A stretch of DNA of 46,000 nucleotides from Mesostigma viride (Eukaryota > Streptophyta > Mesostigmatophyceae > Mesostigmatales > Mesostigmataceae). This document shows positions 1-24,155 of this stretch, piece after piece; position 1 is the first letter of the stretch, and every line of letters starts with the position of its first letter. The stretch lies in the NCBI GenBank assembly GCA_009746045.1, contig RPFO01000348.1:1621801-1667800 (forward strand), read 5' to 3'. A program made the translations under genes and the position numbers. The notes beneath the pieces are model-generated. The model was not told the origin of the DNA. It saw nothing but the letters and a program-made list of their open reading frames with translations, and did no database searches.

Positions 1-231
1 ACTTTTCTACGCGGATAATTCACCCGCGAAGGCAAGTGCGTGGCGCGACTCACTCGCCCAGGTCTGGAGTCGCAGCTAGCAACTCCGCGTCATCCAGACT
101 ATCCAAGACGACTGCACGCTCGGCCATGCTGACGGGTGTGGGGGTAGGTTGCATTCCAACCCCCGATAGCCCAGTAGAATATTAAGGCTTCTCCCGGAGC
201 CTGAGGTTTTTTGGGGGCATACCCAGGGATC

Positions 232-528
232 ACCCACAAGCCCCGCGGCCCATTGGTAGAATGCAGGGTAGAAGTCCGCATGCAAGTGGAGGCTAAGTTG
301 CCCCTGAGGATAGCCGCTACACTACCGCCTCGTCTGCTATTACAGTAGACTAGGACAGCTCAGATGAAGATTATATCCCCCTCTACTAGTGACTATATGG
401 TTGGGGCATTATGCAGACGATAATTGTAACTTTCGTGTAGTTATTTTCTAATGAGATTAGCATAGCACTCCGTGGCATGCCCATGCGCATGACACGCAAG
501 TACTTACTTACTTAGTTCGTTACTTACA
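232..528. repeat. Dispersed repeat D, copy 1, with short TTAC tail
   Basis: Diverged copy of 24738-25020. Shared blocks include GGGTAGAAGTCCGCA, the TTACAGTAG(A)-CTAGGACAGCTCA region, GGTTGGGGCAT and the end ATGACACGCAAGTACTTAC. Both copies end in TTAC units: a few here, a long array in the other copy. A constant 3' boundary with a simple-repeat tail suggests the 3' end of a non-LTR retroelement, but no coding sequence is attached. Confidence 0.75.
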
Positions 529-579
529 TGCTGAAGTATTCAAGAAGGTACTTATAAAGCTCCAGGTCCTACGCTGTGA

Positions 580-13327
<12,748 letters not shown>

Positions 13328-14440
13328 TTTTACCTCAGAACTCACTGCCAGGGACGCGACAACCCGCAGTAAGGGGGGGTACGGTCTAGTGCCACGCACA
13401 TGCTGTACAAGCTGTTGCAAAACAAAAGGGCCGCGGCAACGTGAACCCGGACATGCATGTCAGCCTTTCCAAATCAGTTTCAACCTATTACCTAGTAGCT
13501 TGATAGCTGATGCTCGCTGGGAATGCCAGCAATAATTTCACCCAAGCAAATAGCACAAGAACAGAAATAATTCTAGAAGCAGGTTTAGTGTAAGGTGGCG
13601 GTCTCAAGCCCTGGCAGCGAGCCAACAGTGCCAGGGTTTTCAAATTAACCCAAGCAATTAACGGTTCTTGTGACATTGCCTATATGGCACCAGTGTATGA
13701 CATTAGTGCCACGGTCTACTGGCTACCAATGCTACAGGCTGGCGCATTAGTCCCTGCAAGTGTAAGACTGTAAGTCCATCTCACATAAAAAATTACACGG
13801 TGCAATCAGCTGCACCAGCGCCAACACTAGTACTACGTACTAGCTGCGCATGCTGGTTTGGGCCTTCGGGCTCTCAGCTGATCGAACACAAGTAAGTACA
13901 TCATGGAGAGAACTGCAAGTCTATGGCCATATTGTCTAACTGTATACGTCAACTCATCAGTCATCGAGAATTGCGTTCCAGTGACGTTAGTTATTAGAAC
14001 GAGGACTAGTTATATATAATATTCGTGCCTGCATTGTTCGCATGAGCATGCGCATTCCATATACACATTATACGCACCTTAACAACCGCGCGCGTCGGCT
14101 CATGAATAGGCAGCCAGCTTATCACTTCAATCGAATGATCATATCGATAGCTCCATCCACGAATCAGCTTGCTAAGGCAAATAAAATAAAAGGACACCCA
14201 GCTATAAACAGCTGTTTCCAAAAGCTGGTTCAGTTGCCAGCCGGCGCAATGTTATGCGTACGCGTAAGCATGTAGTATGAAGAGCAGACATCGATCGACA
14301 ACGTCGAGAGCATGCGCAGCGCGCGCGCTACACTAGCTAAATATGGAGACATGTAACATGAGCTGCAAGCGATAGCTGCCGATACTGCATGATGCAGGAA
14401 TGAAGCGGTGGTACGTTGATCAAGCGCAAGCTTGAAAGCT
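13328..14440. other. Upstream region of PDE-A, no gene seen
   Basis: 1.1 kb of mixed-composition DNA with no convincing coding frame or repeat. It should include the PDE-A promoter; no motif can be assigned. Confidence 0.5.
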
Positions 14441-14449
14441 TGAGCACAA

Positions 14450-14907
14450 TAAATTGTCGCCAGGGTTTCTTGTTAGCACTAGAGACTTTGGAGAAGATTG
14501 GAGAAGATATTTGCCGGAGAAGAATTTGGCAGTGATTCGCTGGACCGGGCCGTATATATATGCGCATGGGGCCCCTGACCTCCGCCTTCTTCAAGGAGTG
14601 TTGCCGGCTCCGGGAGGATCGGCTGGACCTGGAGGGCCAGCGGGCCCCATGGTCGGCGCGGACCTGGACGTCATATTGGCGTCAGCGCTTGTCGGTGGCG
14701 CTGACTCGGGCCATGGCTGACATCATGCTCCGCCGTACGCGGGCTGATTTTGCGGTGCAGCAGGGCTATTAGGTTCCTCCCGTTAGGCGTTTCCATTGGT
14801 CTTATCGTAGTATAGAGCTTTGACATGGCTCTGTATATAGGTTTATAGCTGGGCGTTTGCTTTGGTTTGAGTGATTTCACTCTGCTGTAAGTAATTATAT
14901 TTTTAAT
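14450..14907 (+). mobile_element. 5'-truncated LINE, family L-b, copy 2
   Basis: The C-terminal frame at 14560-14772 (ends TRADFAVQQGY-stop) and 3' UTR are shared with 11305-11565. The 5' boundary is not defined. The 3' end abuts a MITE at 14910. The end of the C-terminal reading frame and the TGTAA-containing 3' UTR are what a non-LTR element should show; the reverse transcriptase core is absent. Confidence 0.65.
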
Positions 14908-14909
14908 CA

Positions 14910-15106
14910 GGCGGAGCCAATTTTCGGAAGAACCGTTAGGTTCGCCAGAATTGGCGAAGCTTATAAGGCCGTACACGTGAGAAAACATAGGAATAGGGGA
15001 TGAAAATCCGTCAATCCATCCATACATACATCCATCCATCCATCCACCGAATTTGTCCCGAATTTGCAAGCATAAGGGTGAGGTTCTTCCGAAAATTGGC
15101 TCCGCC
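14910..15106. mobile_element. MITE copy 1 with perfect 25-bp terminal inverted repeats
   Basis: The 25 bp at 14910-14934 (starts GGCGGAGCCAATTTTCGG) recur inverted without mismatch at 15082-15106. The interior is 147 bp, non-coding, with a short CATC/CATA run. Confidence 0.9.
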
Positions 15107-15227
15107 GTAGAGTTTCAACGGGCAAGTTGCAAACACGCACGTTACTTGATATATATATGCGCAGCAAGATATCTCCGCGAATGCATGCGCAGACCCCGAT
15201 TTCCACCATGGAGCACTTCCATAATCT

Positions 15228-15420
15228 GGCGGAGCCAATTTTCGGAAGAACCGTTAGGTTCGCCAGAATTGGCGAAGCTTATAAGGCCGTACACGTGAGA
15301 AAACATAGGAATAGGGGATGAAAATCCGTCAATCCATCCATCCATACATACATACATCCACCGAATTTGTCCCGAATTTGCAAGCATAAGGGTGAGGTTC
15401 TTCCGAAAATTGGCTCCGCC
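15228..15420. mobile_element. MITE copy 2, direct repeat of copy 1
   Basis: Same TIRs (15228-15252 and 15396-15420) and nearly identical interior; the main difference is the CATC/CATA run length. The 44 bp following each copy (GTAGAGTTTCAACGGGCAAG and on) are also identical, so more than the MITE was duplicated, with a 318-bp period. Confidence 0.9.
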
Positions 15421-16046
15421 GTAGAGTTTCAACGGGCAAGTTGCAAACACGCACGTTACTTGATTTTTTAGTGAACTTCTGTGCGCAGGCAACTCGCTGC
15501 CTTCGTCAGCGCAGCGAGTGCAATGTGCACGTGCCAGGCTGCAGGATTCTATTCGCATATCCCTGAAGAGTGCGTGACCGGATTCTACTCACGTCTATTG
15601 TGACCGGATTTGGACGGTTGTGCAGATATAGCGGATCTAATTCCAGGACGGCCGATCCTGCTAAAATCAGGTCTGCCGACACTGCCTTAAAAAAAAAAAG
15701 TGGGCATTATCCCGGCATTATGAATTATCCAATTGTTGTTGTTATTGTTGTTCCACCGCGCCACAGGCACTAAGAGCCTTTCCACATATGGTGACGAATT
15801 AGTGCGAATTAGGAGGACTCGGATTGGTCCGGACCGCAGTTCCAGGCTCGAGGTCTAATTCGGCGCGGCGAATTAGAATGAATTAGCGGTGAATTAGTCG
15901 GGACGGGGTTTCCACATTCAGTTCCGATCCAACGGCGGCGAACAAGTTCCCGCCTTTTTGTGTGCATCATGGCACGTGCTTGACCCTACAAGTGAAAACT
16001 GCACCCCGTCGCCCAGCATTACACGCCATAACCATCTGGCATCGCT

Positions 16047-16229
16047 GTGATTTTAAGCCTTGCAATGGCTGAGCCGCCGCCTGCGGCGCTTACGTTTAAG
16101 ACGCAAGAAGATGTTCTTGAGGCCGAGGTGCGCGGCCAGATCACAGCGGCCTATGCCATACATTGGATTAGGCGCCTTAACGAACTGAGTCGAGGGAAGC
16201 GAGGAGGGGACGCGATGAGCGCCATCTAA
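16047..16229 (+). CDS. Small ORF near left end of Harbinger element, unknown
   Basis: 60 codons (MAEPPPAALTFKTQEDVLEA...). Its position opposite the transposase matches where Harbinger elements carry their second, DNA-binding gene, but no Myb/SANT pattern is visible. It could be a chance frame or a first exon. Confidence 0.25.
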   Translation: MILSLAMAEPPPAALTFKTQEDVLEAEVRGQITAAYAIHWIRRLNELSRGKRGGDAMSAI

Positions 16230-16948
16230 GCAGTTGCTTGTCATGTCTAGACGCCCGGGCATCTCATGATCTGTCTACCATGCACGCATTTTCCTTGGAT
16301 GAATCAAACAGCTTTTGACATTTTAATGGCGACAATGAAGTCCGGCCACGACAATATAGCGTTGCTCAGAGCTTCGTTGCCGAGAAAGGTTTAAGAGGTG
16401 CTTTTTCCGGGCAGATAATGTAACTCTGCCTAGACCCCGGTAGCTTTCAGCACGCGCATATTGCTTGAGGTAAGCGAGCCACGACGCCTGCAGGTGCTCC
16501 TGCCGAGGTGGAGACCTCCGAGAGCACGTGGATTAGGCTCATGCGTCACAGCAGCATCGACCTTCATTCTCCTGGTGTACGTGGAAGGTCACTTTTCAGG
16601 ATTAACATATCTGAATGTTGATTGCCTGTTCATTTTCCGTCAATTGAGCAGCGATTGAAACCATGAGCCATGCAAGTGTAAGGTGCAGAATTCAGTTGAT
16701 GAACCCAAGCAGGTAATGTGCAAAATAGATGAACCCAAGTAATATGTGCAGATGTTTCGTCCCACTGGCTGTGTGCTATTGCATGAACCGTGTAGGCCCT
16801 TGGCGTGTACTCACTTGCTGCAACCGTGCCCACAGCTGCTTGTCAATACACGCGGCAGGCACAACGACTTTTGCCGTGAGGTGAAACATTTAACTCCCCC
16901 ACACCTTGCATTTTTCACTCTTTCTTTTCCCTATCCATCCTACCCCCC

Positions 16949-17500
16949 AGCACACACACACGCCCACATACATACACATGCACATAAATGTTCACACACA
17001 CATGCACACACGCACGCATACACACATGCACACATACACACATGCACACACGCACACATGCACACATGCACACACGCACACACGCACACATACACACATG
17101 CACACACGCACACACGCACACACGCACACACGCACACACGCACACACGCACACACGCACACACGCACACACGCACACACGCACACACGCACACACGCACA
17201 CACGCACACACGCACACACGCACACACGCACACACGCACACTCGCACACTCGCACACACACACACACACGCACACACGCACACACGCATACACGCACACA
17301 CGCATACACGCACACACGCACACACGCACACACATGCACACTGTGACATACACATGTATGCACACAATATCACACACATGCACACACCCACGTGCGCACA
17401 TGCACGCTGACACATGCACACAAACATGTGCACACACCCACGAGCACACGTGCACATGCATACAAACGCACACAAACACAGGCCGACTTGCACACATGCG
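16949..17500. repeat. CA-rich 8-bp microsatellite (CACACACG)n inside Harbinger element
   Basis: Imperfect flanks and a near-perfect core (17080-17235). A CCTG/CCCG-rich tract follows at 17575-17700. The His/Thr/Cys-rich frames across it are not genes. Confidence 0.95.
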
Positions 17501-18680
17501 CCACACACATCAATCCATCACCAATAAACGGGTTGCTTGGACCCAACGACCTTCTTACTCGCCTGTCCACCCAATGTTCTGCCCATCCTCCCGCCTGCCC
17601 GCCTGCAAGTCTGCCACCCGCCTATCTGCCCACCCATCTGTCAACCTGCCTGCCTGCCTGCTTGTGTGCATGCCTGCGGGCCTGCATGTGCACCTGCGCC
17701 CATGCACCTATTATGCCCCCATGGCACATACATGCAGCCTAGCTAGTTGAGTGTCTCTAGGCACGCGCACATGGGTGGCTACATGGGCATTTGCCTGTGT
17801 CTTGGGCTGGGGCGTTGGGCTGATTAGTTCAAGAGTGGGCGGGAAGACGGTGGTATAATTGGGTGGGTAGGGACGGAGTGGATGGATGATTGGGGGGGTT
17901 GGATGCGGGTGGGACTCAAGTTAGTGTTAAGTCCAATGTTGCCTATAGCATCAACAAAAATAAGCGAGAAAGCAGCCTAAATTCAAGGAGCCTACTTTTT
18001 GTAACATGTGCCAAACTGCAATTAATGGTTGCAGGCTCACAAGCTGCCAGATTCATAACGCACATGGAATGAATTGCATGGTTACAGGACAAGCGTGTGG
18101 TTGGAAATCTTACAATGCCTGGCAACGTCTCTTTCATGTGCCCACTGAGAACCGCTGTTCTTCGACACAAGAAGGCTTTGGCAAGCAACGAGCTTCGGCC
18201 AGGGCCTTCATTTCAAGGAACCGTGTGTGAAGCAAGAACTCAGGATTTACAAACAGAAACTATACCTAACTTTGCGACCTTCATGCAGTATGTCATGTGC
18301 ATGGCTATGTAGTATGTGCCAACAATCACAACGAAAACGTGCGAAATTGCAAACATTGCCATGGAAGGGCAGGAGCCACGCACGCAGCAAATTAAAACGG
18401 TTCGTGAACCAGTCTGTCGGGCATAAAGACAGCAAAGTCTGGCCAGCAATAATGCAGTGCGATGCGAGACAAACTCGGTAAATATGGGCAGGCAGGCGCA
18501 GCTCGTCCTCAGCAGTGCTATCTAACGTGACGGCGCCTTATTTCCGCGTGCACGGTGCCGAACATGGCACTGGCCTGATTCCAGTTGCAGCAACGCCAGA
18601 TGCCTTCCCGTCATAGAGCAGAGGCTTCACGTACGTCGCCATCGTTGGCTACCAATCGCTATGCTTCCCGTGATAATGCA

Positions 18681-19160
18681 CTACGCGTCCGAACAAAATG
18701 TCGAGAAAGCAAACAATCTACACGCGAGAGAACTGGGCTGATAGCTTTTCAGTACTGGTTTTACCGTGCCTTCAAATTCCATTAGCTTACTTAACCATGG
18801 CTGACTAATTTTAGCTAACGCGATCAACATACACACTACACGATCAAAGGAATCACGGGTCATGTGAAATGTTGCACGGAAGTCCGCGTCCGTCATGACA
18901 CCCCCTCGCTTTGCTGATTCCCAAAATCCACGTCCTGCGGCCCTATCATATGCCCACGGGCGACCGGGCTGCCACCCGCCTCGTCGGTCGTCTGGCTTGT
19001 CGTCCATTGCCATCCCCATCATCACTTGTGTGGCGGTTGCCATGTATTCCGCCTCGCGAGCCGCATTTTCCTGAATAATGCGTATCGCGGCCTGCTTCCT
19101 GCGTAGCTGCAGGTAGCGCACCAGCACGATGAGAAATATAACTATTAGTCTCGCGATCAT
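18681..19160 (-). pseudogene. PIF/Harbinger transposase, N-terminal remnant
   Basis: The ATG at 19160-19158 starts a basic, initially hydrophobic segment, followed by GFWESAKRGG and MTDADFRATFHMTRDSFDRV. The DADF-R-F-M-R-FD signature is the conserved N-terminal box of HARBI1-like transposases. Homology fades at about 18815, before any catalytic residue. The rest of the nuclease is not recognisable downstream, so the gene is broken or its later exons are lost. Confidence 0.75.
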
Positions 19161-19611
19161 GGCTACGCACTTTCATCCACTAACGCGCGGCAGCGATGGT
19201 GGCCGCACTGTCTTCCCGGCGTGCACGTGTTCCCCGCCCTTTTCACGTCGTGTTCCCCGCCCTTTTCGTGCATCGACCAAAAAAAAAAAAAATAATTCTG
19301 ACTGGAACTGGCCGGAACTGCTTTTTTCGAGTTCCAGGAGTTCCACCCCAGTTCCGGTCGAATTAGCGGTTAATTAGAATTACATTTCTAATTGGACGGC
19401 CCAATGTGGAAACCTCTAGTTCCGGAACCGACTGAATTAGGACCCTAACTCCCAGGAACTGACGAATGTGGAAAGGGCCTAAGCCGCCCCGCCCACCTTC
19501 GGTGGCTTGCGCCACCAATTTACCCCAGTCAACCCGTCGCCCCTCGGGTTGGGGACAACGCCTCCACCATCCGACGGCCCCAATCCCTCGCGTCGCGTCT
19601 ATGTGGTTTTT

Positions 19612-19680
19612 CGGCTACCACTATGCGGTTTTCGGCTACCACTTTGCGGTTTTTCGGCTACCACTTTGCGGTTCTCGGGT
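19612..19680. repeat. Short 24-25 bp tandem repeat, three copies
   Basis: Unit GCGGTTTTCGGCTACCACTT with one-base indels; no coding content. Confidence 0.85.
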
Positions 19681-19766
19681 GTACCTGTCCGTCTGTCCGT
19701 CGGATTCACCCATCTGACGGTCGTAAAACGTTGGGAGAGTAAACGAGCGGAATAGGGTTGCGTTGT

Positions 19767-20648
19767 GTTGTGTCCCACGCCGCACATAGGCAGCAGAGAA
19801 TCTATTATCCAATTATATACCATTCATGTGGGAGTCAGATCCCACATATGCCGAGTATTCCAGTATTACAACCACAAAGTGGATGTTCAGAAGTTACGAA
19901 TATTCATAAGGTACGGGTTTGAATCTTCAAATCTGTAACTGCAAGTAACGACGTACCAGGAAGAGCTTGACATCCCGCCCCCGGTCCCCCCCCTTCGGAG
20001 TTCGATCCACTAATAATAAACCTCGTCGAACCACAAGCGCGGAATACAGTAAGCTCAAGGAGTTTGGACCTGGTTGATTGGTTTATGGGCAGCCTGGACG
20101 TCTGAGCCTATCATACCGGTGTCTACCCGCTCAATTATCTTTGGCATCACTGGCACCCCTGGCCTTGAGCTCACCTTTTCACAACAAGCGTGGATATGGC
20201 TCCGCACATGCATGTTATATACAATCTGGACGGTGCGAAACGATGTGGTGTTCCTATTGGCAATAGGCGCACAGTTTTCGACAAAGCTGGGGTTCTCTCA
20301 CGCTTCATTTACCTATGGACGGAACTCCGGCATGCGACGCTACTGGATGGTTGCAAATGAACAAAACAAAATCTGGGACCCTGGCGCGGACCAGGATAAG
20401 CCCAGCCCACTTGAGATCTTTCATGACCTCATGGGCAAAAACAGGATCTTTACCCACATGCCCAATGACAACCCATTAGAAGTCCAGTGGCTTCCGTGGT
20501 CTAGTAAGGCTCCGTTTTAGCCACTGACATCTTGATACCCTAGGCTTAGCAGGGATTACCTACTGGCTATATTTGGAATAAACGTACACCTATTTACCTG
20601 GAAAAATACAGTAAGCTCAACGTAACTCAGTGCGGCGTGGGACACAAC
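19767..20648. mobile_element. Inverted-repeat element (MITE-like) interrupted by a LINE
   Basis: GTTGTGTCCCACGCCGCAC at 19767-19785 recurs perfectly inverted at 20630-20648; the right end runs into (CAA)n. Removing the LINE at 20059-20604 and one target duplication leaves about 320 bp, a normal MITE size. Confidence 0.75.
20059..20604 (+). mobile_element. 5'-truncated LINE, family L-a, with 16-bp target duplication
   Basis: AATACAGTAAGCTCAA at 20043-20058 and 20605-20620 flanks the insert exactly. The open frame 20074-20520 (148 codons) contains LRTCMLYTIWTVRNDVVF, resembling the W-x-x-RN motif near the C-terminus of LINE reverse transcriptases. The 3' UTR ends AATAAACGTACACC...CTGGAAAAA. 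Only the last part of ORF2 was copied. Confidence 0.85.
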
Positions 20649-20745
20649 AACAACAACAACAACAACAGTAAGCTCAACTCAACTCAACTCAACTTCGGAC
20701 AATTAACGGTAATTAAGTACATGTCACATGTAAATCTTTATCTAC

Positions 20746-20846
20746 CTGAAATGCCTAGTTGTGCCATGGCATTTCAGGCTATTTCTGGCATACCTGGGTC
20801 ACCTTAACTGTTATATGGAAATAAACTAACACCCATTTCACCGGAA
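20746..20846 (+). mobile_element. Very short LINE insertion, family L-a (about 101 bp)
   Basis: AAATCTTTATCTAC at 20732-20745 and 20847-20860 is a 14-bp target duplication. The insert ends AATAAACTAACACCC...CACCGGAA, a variant of the 3' end of 20059-20604. Confidence 0.8.
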
Positions 20847-21102
20847 AAATCTTTATCTACAGGATTTTACTCGGCCGATTGAGCGATTCCGGGCTCTCTC
20901 AGCTGCACACCGTCCGAATTCCGATATGTATCCCGGCACTCGGCCGGACGGCCGCTATACAGTCTTTGTCTGGCTATGACGTAACGGCTGCACAAAATAT
21001 GTGAAATATGCTGACATGGGTGCTGACTGCTGACAGGAGTGTTGTGGGAGTCGTGTTGGATTCTGGAAAGTCGGTGTGGTGTGGCAGTCCTGTGGCTCTG
21101 GC

Positions 21103-21398
21103 AACTACCCGTTGTCTCACTAGGGTGAGACAACGACGCGCTGGGAACTAATATCTGTCTCACCGAGTGAGACAACGGCTAGCTGGGAACTAATATCTGT
21201 CTCACCGAGTGAGACAACGGCGCGCTGGGAACTAATATCTGTCTCACCGAGTGAGACAACGGCGCGCTGGGAACTACCCGTTGTCTCACTACCTTGACAC
21301 AACGGCTAGCTGGGAACTACCCGTTGTCTCACTAGAGTATGACAACGAAGCGCTGGGAACTACCCGTTGTCTCACTCGAGGGAGACAACGGCGGGCTG
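21103..21398 (+). repeat. Palindromic 43-bp repeat array, left (about 7 units)
   Basis: Units pair GTTGTCTCACT with AGTGAGACAAC around a 3-4 base centre, joined by GCGCGCTGGGAACTA spacers of two kinds (ACCC or ATAT follow). The array is the reverse complement of 36427-37307 and shares a rare unit variant with it (CTACCTTGACACAAC). Confidence 0.93.
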
Positions 21399-21399
21399 C

Positions 21400-22320
21400 T
21401 AATGCTGACGCCCAGGGAAAATGGGAAAACAAAGGCGATTCATCTTCAAATAATGGCCGTGAGCGGTGCCATTGCATGCCGGTGGCAACTACATGCCTAG
21501 ACTAGAGTCTGAAAAGAATGCGAACTTCGATTTCGGCGCAGAAAGAGGGACAGTGCGGTGTGCTTTCAGGGTGCTTTGTACAATGTCGATAGGTGTATCG
21601 TTAGAAGCCTACCATCGAGGCCGGTTTGAATGGAAGACAGTGACATGCATTGAGGTATCTGATTTACCGGCGCCGCAAAATTCACGTGCATGGTTCTTTG
21701 CATATCTCTTAAAGTACTTCGCGTCAGATGTAGCGATGTCAATTAGAATCTGCTGCAGTAGCATGGCAGTAGCCATGCTGGCACAACATCATCGTTACTG
21801 AAATTGCTTGCAAGACGTAGCTCCTAAGGCAATAAAATGGGTAACTTCATGGAACGGCAGCCATGACAGGTAAGTGCGAAATAGACTTGCATTACTGCTT
21901 TCATTGAAGAGCGCTATGTCAACGTTAAGGTTGTAGCTTGCGGTAACCCTCTGCTGCCGTGGGGAGCTTCATTCCTGATTTTAACCCTCATGACGGTGGT
22001 TTTGTCGGTACTAGGGTTGTGCCTACCTAGCTGCATCTTTAATCTACTCAGTCAAGGTAGCATGACTCTTGTGTCCACGGTTACTCCTATGCACCTCTTT
22101 GCGGCCCCACGTTCAACTTCCACTACTTACCACTACACACATGCCTCTCGTGTATCTTGTTCTAGACTGAGGTCAATGCTCTCACCAGCGTATGCCAATG
22201 GCACTAAATGATCTAGGTTGTTTGACAAGCTCAAGCACCGCAACCACTTCAAGACTGGTAAATATTACTAGAGTAACCCGCTGGCTCCGCCCAGCCCAAA
22301 ACAGGGTCCCTTTTTTTGGC
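21400..22320. other. No recognisable gene
   Basis: An open frame at 21466-21801 (plus) and others are present but resemble nothing known and have no paralogue in the window. Confidence 0.4.
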
Positions 22321-22330
22321 AGTACTTCGC

Positions 22331-22610
22331 CCCGCTGCCCGCTGCCCGCTGCCCGCTGCCCGCTGCCCGCTGCCCGCTGCTCGCGGATTGGTGCGCAGTA
22401 CGCTGCCCGCTGCCCGCTGGAATAGTACGGTGCTCGCTTCGCTCGCGGATTGGTGCGCAGTACGGTGCTCGCTCGCTTCGCTCGCTCGCGGTAGGGTGCT
22501 CGCTCGCTTCGCTCGCTCGCCGCGCGCAGCGCACAGCTCGCTGCGCTCGCCGTGCGCTGCGCGCCAGGCCGCTTTCAGCGGCCGCTCGCTCGCTTCGCTC
22601 GCTCGCTGGG
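22331..22610. repeat. GC-rich low-complexity tract: (CCCGCTG)n then CGCTCG-rich repeats
   Basis: About seven 7-bp units at 22331-22380, then repeated GCTCGCTTCGCTCGCTCG blocks and a GGCCGCT-TTC-AGCGGCC hairpin near 22570. Confidence 0.9.
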
Positions 22611-22619
22611 ATTGGTGGT

Positions 22620-23280
22620 TAGTGATTCCGGTTGTTTTGGATTGGCGGGGAAGTTGCGATGCCCTGGATAGTGCGGGATGACTACTACATTGCTAAATTA
22701 ATAAATAGGATGGCAGTATAATGTTTGTCATGTCAGCGGTGTTTTGGTATGTGCAATCTGCACTACTTATTATTCAACGGCATGTTGGAAGTTTATTGTT
22801 GTAAGTTACCATGCTTCCCCCCCAATTACGCATATGAATTAGACAACATGTGTCGATTCTTTTCTTCAGGAGATGGTGAACACCGCCAATGCAGAATGGG
22901 TCCACGCTAACGATCGCTAACATTGTGGGGAGGGAAGAACCCTCAGGCTCCGGGAGAGACCTTTATACTCTCCCAAACCAGCGCCTCCTAAATGAGTTCC
23001 ATGCCTATCTGTGGCTGGCCTTTCGACCACAGGGAAGCTCTACTGTGCATCTGCTGCTTCAAGGCTTTATTGCACCCACAGCACTTGCTAGACTCCCCTA
23101 GTGAGCACATGTGGCCTGCCTTGAACCCGTGGCCTGCCTTTCAGGCAATGAGAGAAGGGAGTGTACTTTGCCCTCCTCAGTTGATGTGCATGATCCAGTT
23201 AGTTATAGAGTTATCTGGCCTTCCTTAGGATTAGTTAGTATAGTCTCTAGATAGATAGCATAGAACCGGTAGGACTGCTT
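22620..23280. other. No recognisable gene
   Basis: Short open frames only; nothing supported. Confidence 0.4.
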
Positions 23281-23287
23281 GCCCGCA

Positions 23288-23658
23288 TCCCTCCCTCCCT
23301 CCCTCCCTCCCTCCCTCCCTCCCTCCCTCCCTCCCTCCCTCCCTCCCTCCCTCCCTCCCTCCCTCCCTCCCTCCTCCCTCCCTCCCTCCCTCCCTCCCTC
23401 CCTCCTCCCTCCCTCCCTCCCTCCCTCCCTCCCTCCCTCCCTCCCTCCCTCCCTCCCTCCCTCCCTCCCTCCCTCCCTCCCTCCCTCCCTCCCTCCCTCC
23501 CTCCCTCCCTCCCTCCCTCCCTCCCTCCCTCCCTCCCTCCCTCCCTCCCTCCCTCCCTCCCTCCCTCCCTCCCTCCCTCCCTCCCTCCCTCCCTCCCTCC
23601 CTCCCTCCCTCCCTCCCTCCTCCCTCCCCCCTCCCTCCCTCCCTCCCTCCCTCCCTCC
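23288..23658. repeat. (CCCT)n tetranucleotide array
   Basis: About 92 units with rare one-base slips; pure pyrimidine on the plus strand. Confidence 0.97.
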
Positions 23659-23911
23659 ATCTCACGTGACGCATCCACACGGACTTATGCTCACGTGACG
23701 ATCCATCCATCAGGGTTAATACTCCGTGACGCCCCAACGGGATTAATTTTATTAATATATATGTGATCATTGTTGTCTCCTTGATAAGTGATCGTTGCAA
23801 AGATAGTTGGAGATTGGAGTTGCTTTTATTGTTGCCAGTGTCTGAGTGTGGAGACACAATACAATGCGCCAGCCTAAATTAATTTAATTTCATTAATAAT
23901 TAATTGTACAT

Positions 23912-24155
23912 GCAGTCCCGTTGGGGAGCACCCTTGAAGATGCCTACGGTTCTAACGGGTACTCGTATAGGGGGCAGTTCGCATCCATGCAGCAGGTGAT
24001 GCGCATCTTTCCTACTGCATGGGGGAGGCTTGTTGTTGGCCTACTCTAGATCAACCGGATGCCATGCTTGCGGCCGGTAGATTAGCAAGGCCAGGGAGCC
24101 TCCTCCATCATCCTAAGGGTTAAATTAACGCAGCTCAGCTCCCCAACGGGACTGC
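23912..24155. repeat. Inverted-repeat element, 244 bp
   Basis: GCAGTCCCGTTGGGGAGC at 23912-23929 recurs perfectly inverted at 24138-24155. A partial third copy of the terminus (CGTGACGCCCCAACGGG) lies at about 23728. No coding content. Confidence 0.7.

Larger units (their letters stand above)
15774..19479. mobile_element. Decayed PIF/Harbinger DNA transposon
   Basis: Ends are GAGCCTTTCCACAT (left) and the inverse of GGCCCTTTCCACATT (right). Each is flanked by TAA (15771-15773 and 19480-19482), the 3-bp target duplication typical of this superfamily. Both subterminal regions are studded with GAATTAG/TAATTA motifs in repeated array, likely transposase-binding sites. A transposase N-terminus lies at 18681-19160. 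The middle is swollen by a CA-rich microsatellite (16949-17500), and no catalytic DDE part was found. Confidence 0.85.

Noticed and set aside
20867-21175. 102-residue minus-strand frame
   Set aside because: Overlaps the palindromic array and has no homology or splice support.
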